From positions 434,001-498,000 of the forward strand of contig JAGMWU010000037.1 of the NCBI GenBank assembly GCA_018697195.1: a stretch of 64,000 bases of DNA. The letters run 5' to 3'. The notes beneath the pieces are model-generated. The model was not told the DNA's origin, did not search any database, and worked only from the letters and a program-made list of their open reading frames with translations. This stretch comes from Certhia americana (taxonomy: Eukaryota > Chordata > Aves > Passeriformes > Certhiidae). Position numbers and translations under genes: made by a program. This document shows positions 61,078 through 64,000 of this stretch, in pieces (position 1 is the first letter of the stretch; the number at the start of each line of letters is the position of its first letter).

Positions 61078-63820
61078 AGGTCTAAGGGAAAAAAAAAGAT
61101 ATGAAAGCCTAATGCACTGGCCGCACTACCTAACAGTTTTCATATCAAATTCCATTTTTTATTCCTAAGGACTCCATTGCCATTAAACTAAATAGCTCCA
61201 TTTCTTTAAAGGAATGAAAAGGACCATCCTATCAATAACCTGTTTTGCGGGTAAGAACTTGAAGTTTCAAACCTGAACCTTAATTTGAATGATTGCTTCT
61301 GACAATTGTTTTGCTTCATGTTATTTCCTTACATTGTATCAGAGTGGTTAATAGTTCCTTTCCTCTGAAACTCTGCTATCTCAAAAATATTTCTTCCCCA
61401 CATTAGAGTTAACCCCAGAAGTTTCAAAGTTTCCCCATATAAAACCAGGGAAGACAGAGTCCAGAATAGCCAAAAGGCATCAGTTGTCAGTATCCTTATT
61501 TTAATGTCAGAGCAGGAACTTGAAAGTCAGCTTTCTGCAACCCAGTCCCAGTGCTCCCTTTATTTTTCATATTTTTCATTTATGTTTTTCTTTCTTCTTA
61601 ATTCCTAGTAAAAGTGATCATGAAGTAGCATTTTCAGGGAAAAAAAAATATGTTACCCCTCCTTAACAGCTTTTTTAGAAACAGAGAACAAAAATAGCCA
61701 GACATTTTGCTACTTCTTAGTGTAACAAGCAAAACCAGGTATGTGAAGGAACATAATAACTTGCTTGATGAAAATACATATTTGTTTACATCAAGCTGAG
61801 AGTATTAATCTAGTCAGTTCTAAGGTATAAGGATGAAAAGCATTCTGTTGAATAAGATATTAAAATTAATCAACATACTATTAACAACTATTAAAAATAT
61901 TCTAGATTAAATTGGAAGTGAAGACATCAGGCTAACATTATTAGCCAAAGAATTTTCACCACTCATATGAATTTAAATTATTTAAACAAGTTTCAACATT
62001 TGAAGAACTTTCCTGCTCTCAAGGGAGATATTAAACCTATACATCAGTAATTCACAGATTGCTGCTGTGCTAATCACCAGAATCTGGCTTTAATTCCACA
62101 CAGCTAAAATCTCTCTTCAAATTAAGAGTGTTTAATTCACTAAAAACATATAAAAATCAAGCAGAAACTAAATAAACTTACTAATGACAGACAACTTAAA
62201 ATGATACCTTTCCTTTAGGACCTGAGAAAGGGAGGTGCCTGATTGTATGAATTATCTGGAGAGTAATCTGTGATCTAATTTACATGGTAGTAGTGAGCAC
62301 ATTGCTTTCTAATTACTTCCTGAAACATTTGCACACTGAGCCGACGGAACCTGGAGTCCAGAGAGCAAAGAACACTATAGGGAAAAGGAATAGTCTGAGA
62401 CAAAGGAGCTTACAATAAACATTTGGATACAATTTGCATGGGTGTGAGGAAAAACCTGGGTCATGATGTGGCAAAGATCAATGGTTTTCATTTCTCATCC
62501 TTCATACATTTTAGGGCTACTGTAGTGCAGCACTGCTCCCAGAAGAAACAGAAGATGAGGCAGTGGTCTTGCCAATTCAGCCTGCCTTAGGCAGGGGTCT
62601 TCTTTGTAGTCTCTTCTTGAATGACAGTGTGGTTTCAGAATGGCCAGCAGAAGATGTTAGGTTGTTAATTTGTCCTTTTATTCTCCCTAGCCATTAATCA
62701 GAGAGGCAGGAGCTTGCTCTTCTGTTCCCTCTGGAATTTTCCTGTACCATTCCTCAATAAACCTGGCTATCAAAGGTAGCTTTCAGAGCAGTCACCAGCC
62801 ATGGAAGGGATTAACAAATCACTTAAGAGCAACCTGACTCCTTGAGGAAAGAGGGGCTTTATACTCAAGATCTAACACATTCTCTGCAGATACTGAAGCT
62901 GACCCACTATGAATTACTAAAGAGGTTTGAAGGAATGCAAAGTTCTATGCGAGAATTCATTTACAGTTATATTTATTGAACAGCAGGGTAAGTCCAAAAA
63001 ATTCCTTTTTGATTTCTTTCCTAAAATGAGACGAAGTGTCAGCTATGCTTTAGCTTGTCTGACAACCTTTATTTCATGCAGGCTGTCAGACACATGTGTT
63101 AAAAAGTCCCAGTGACAACTCTGATTCCCCTAAAAAGCTTAGGTTTTTATCTAGGAAGTCCTATATGTTCTACAGGTGAATCTGGAACTTTCTGTGATGT
63201 TAGGCAAATAATGCTGCCTCTGGGAGTCTTCTAAATCTGTGTGTGGTTTACACTTCAATTTAATGGATTTAACCCCGTTTCTTTAAAAGAACCAATAAAG
63301 TAGCTTCATTATACGCTTCTGGCTGTGTTAAGAAGTTCTTACAGCTGTTTCACTGAGAGGGTCTTCAATCTTCCTTCTTTGAAGAAAGGACTTAAAATTT
63401 GGCAGGATCCTTTTCACTGTCACTATGCAGTCTCACCCTGTGCAGACATGCTCTAAACTTCTGAGAAAAATCAGGAGTTTGCACGTGCTCGATGAAAGCT
63501 TGCTAGAGGGTATCAAGCAACATTCTTTACAGAGCCTGTTTTCACATTTTGTCTTCCAGACTGAAGAGAACTTTTCCTTGCAACAGCTCCTCATGGCTGC
63601 CAGAAACAATTATGGCACTGGGCACTGGAACAGAAAAGAGGCAAACAGTCTTCCTGTGTTCTCAATGTTCTTCTTGTTATACACACAGCTCAGAAAAAGA
63701 ATTACTTGGGTTGGAAGACACAGCACTCATAAAAAACAAGTGAGTGAAAAGGGTAGGGGGAGACTTGACAGGAGAAAACCAGAAGAGGCAAACTGCTGGG
63801 AAAAGTGTGAAAAATATTAA

Positions 63821-63853
63821 TTAGTACTACTAATTCCAACTTAGTACTACTAA
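63821..63853. repeat. 13-bp direct duplication, period 20
   Basis: TTAGTACTACTAA occurs perfectly at 63821-63833 and 63841-63853. It is a recent local duplication near the end of the window. Confidence 0.9.
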
Positions 63854-64000
63854 GTACAACTACTTCCCACAAGAACCTGGAACAGAACACACAGTTCTCA
63901 ATTTGTAAGATTCCTCTGCTGTAGGTATCCTGTTGGGAAAGTCACTGCTGAACTGCATGAGTCTTCTCCACACTGTGGTCAACCCACAAAGGAGATGACA

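Larger units (their letters stand above)
53931..64000. other. Non-coding unique sequence to the end of the window
   Basis: I recognise no gene. A C-rich, GC-richer block at about 54480-55260 differs from its surroundings and may be an unclassified repeat. Small repeats at 55672-55702, 58151-58182, 60209-60246, 61058-61077 and 63821-63853 are listed separately. The longest open frame is 63425-63820 (131 codons, plus) with a basic, low-information sequence and no domain. Confidence 0.6.

Noticed and set aside
63425..63820. 131-codon open frame, plus strand
   Set aside because: Basic, low-information translation with no domain. Overlapping frames on both strands suggest composition and not coding.
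1..64000. CRISPR arrays, bacterial operons, viral genes or an intact endogenous retrovirus
   Set aside because: No regularly spaced identical repeats, no long terminal repeat pairs, and no recognisable gag/pol/env-type or bacterial protein was seen on either strand.

Overview
This 64 kb window looks like non-coding vertebrate DNA, most likely from a bird. It is AT-rich, poor in CpG and single-copy over most of its length. The repeats I can name are nearly all CR1-clade LINE tails: five truncated copies of avian type (one of them a double tail) and two pieces of an older amniote-wide CR1-like element. There are no Alu/L1-type repeats, no operon-like gene packing and no CpG island. The avian assignment rests on the CR1 3' ends (TCATAGAAT / GGTTGGA-type tails, and a copy near 27.7-28.0 kb close to the common avian CR1 3' region). 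I recognise these from memory, not from a database search.

Layout. 1-3.5 kb: unique sequence with simple repeats. 3.5-3.84 kb: CR1, plus strand. 3.8-8.9 kb: unique sequence with a T23 run and a homeobox-motif-rich patch near 6.4-6.9 kb. 8.92-8.99 kb: CR1 tail, minus strand. 9-19.9 kb: unique sequence that contains the most striking object, a 103-nt, almost fully paired imperfect hairpin at 13191-13293 next to a motif-rich, probably conserved stretch. 19.9-20.3 kb: CR1, plus. 25.4-26.2 kb: old CR1-like LINE, minus. 27.7-28.0 kb: better-preserved CR1, plus. 28-45.5 kb: unique sequence with several patches resembling conserved non-coding elements and an AATAAA + A18 retrotransposition-like mark at 41.2 kb. 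45.6-45.7 kb: second piece of the old LINE. 47.06 and 53.83-53.93 kb: CR1 tails, minus, the second a doubled tail. The remainder to 64 kb is unique sequence with a C-rich block at 54.5-55.3 kb and small palindromes and tandem duplications.

I found no protein-coding gene, tRNA or rRNA that I can defend. The longest open frames (about 130-160 codons) have no recognisable domain and are compatible with chance. Two short stretches have exon-like edges but no confirming partner. The window is best read as part of a gene desert or a very long intron. Any function is likely to be regulatory or RNA-based, and the 13.2 kb hairpin is the first place to look. All calls of conservation or regulation are inference, because no alignment could be run.
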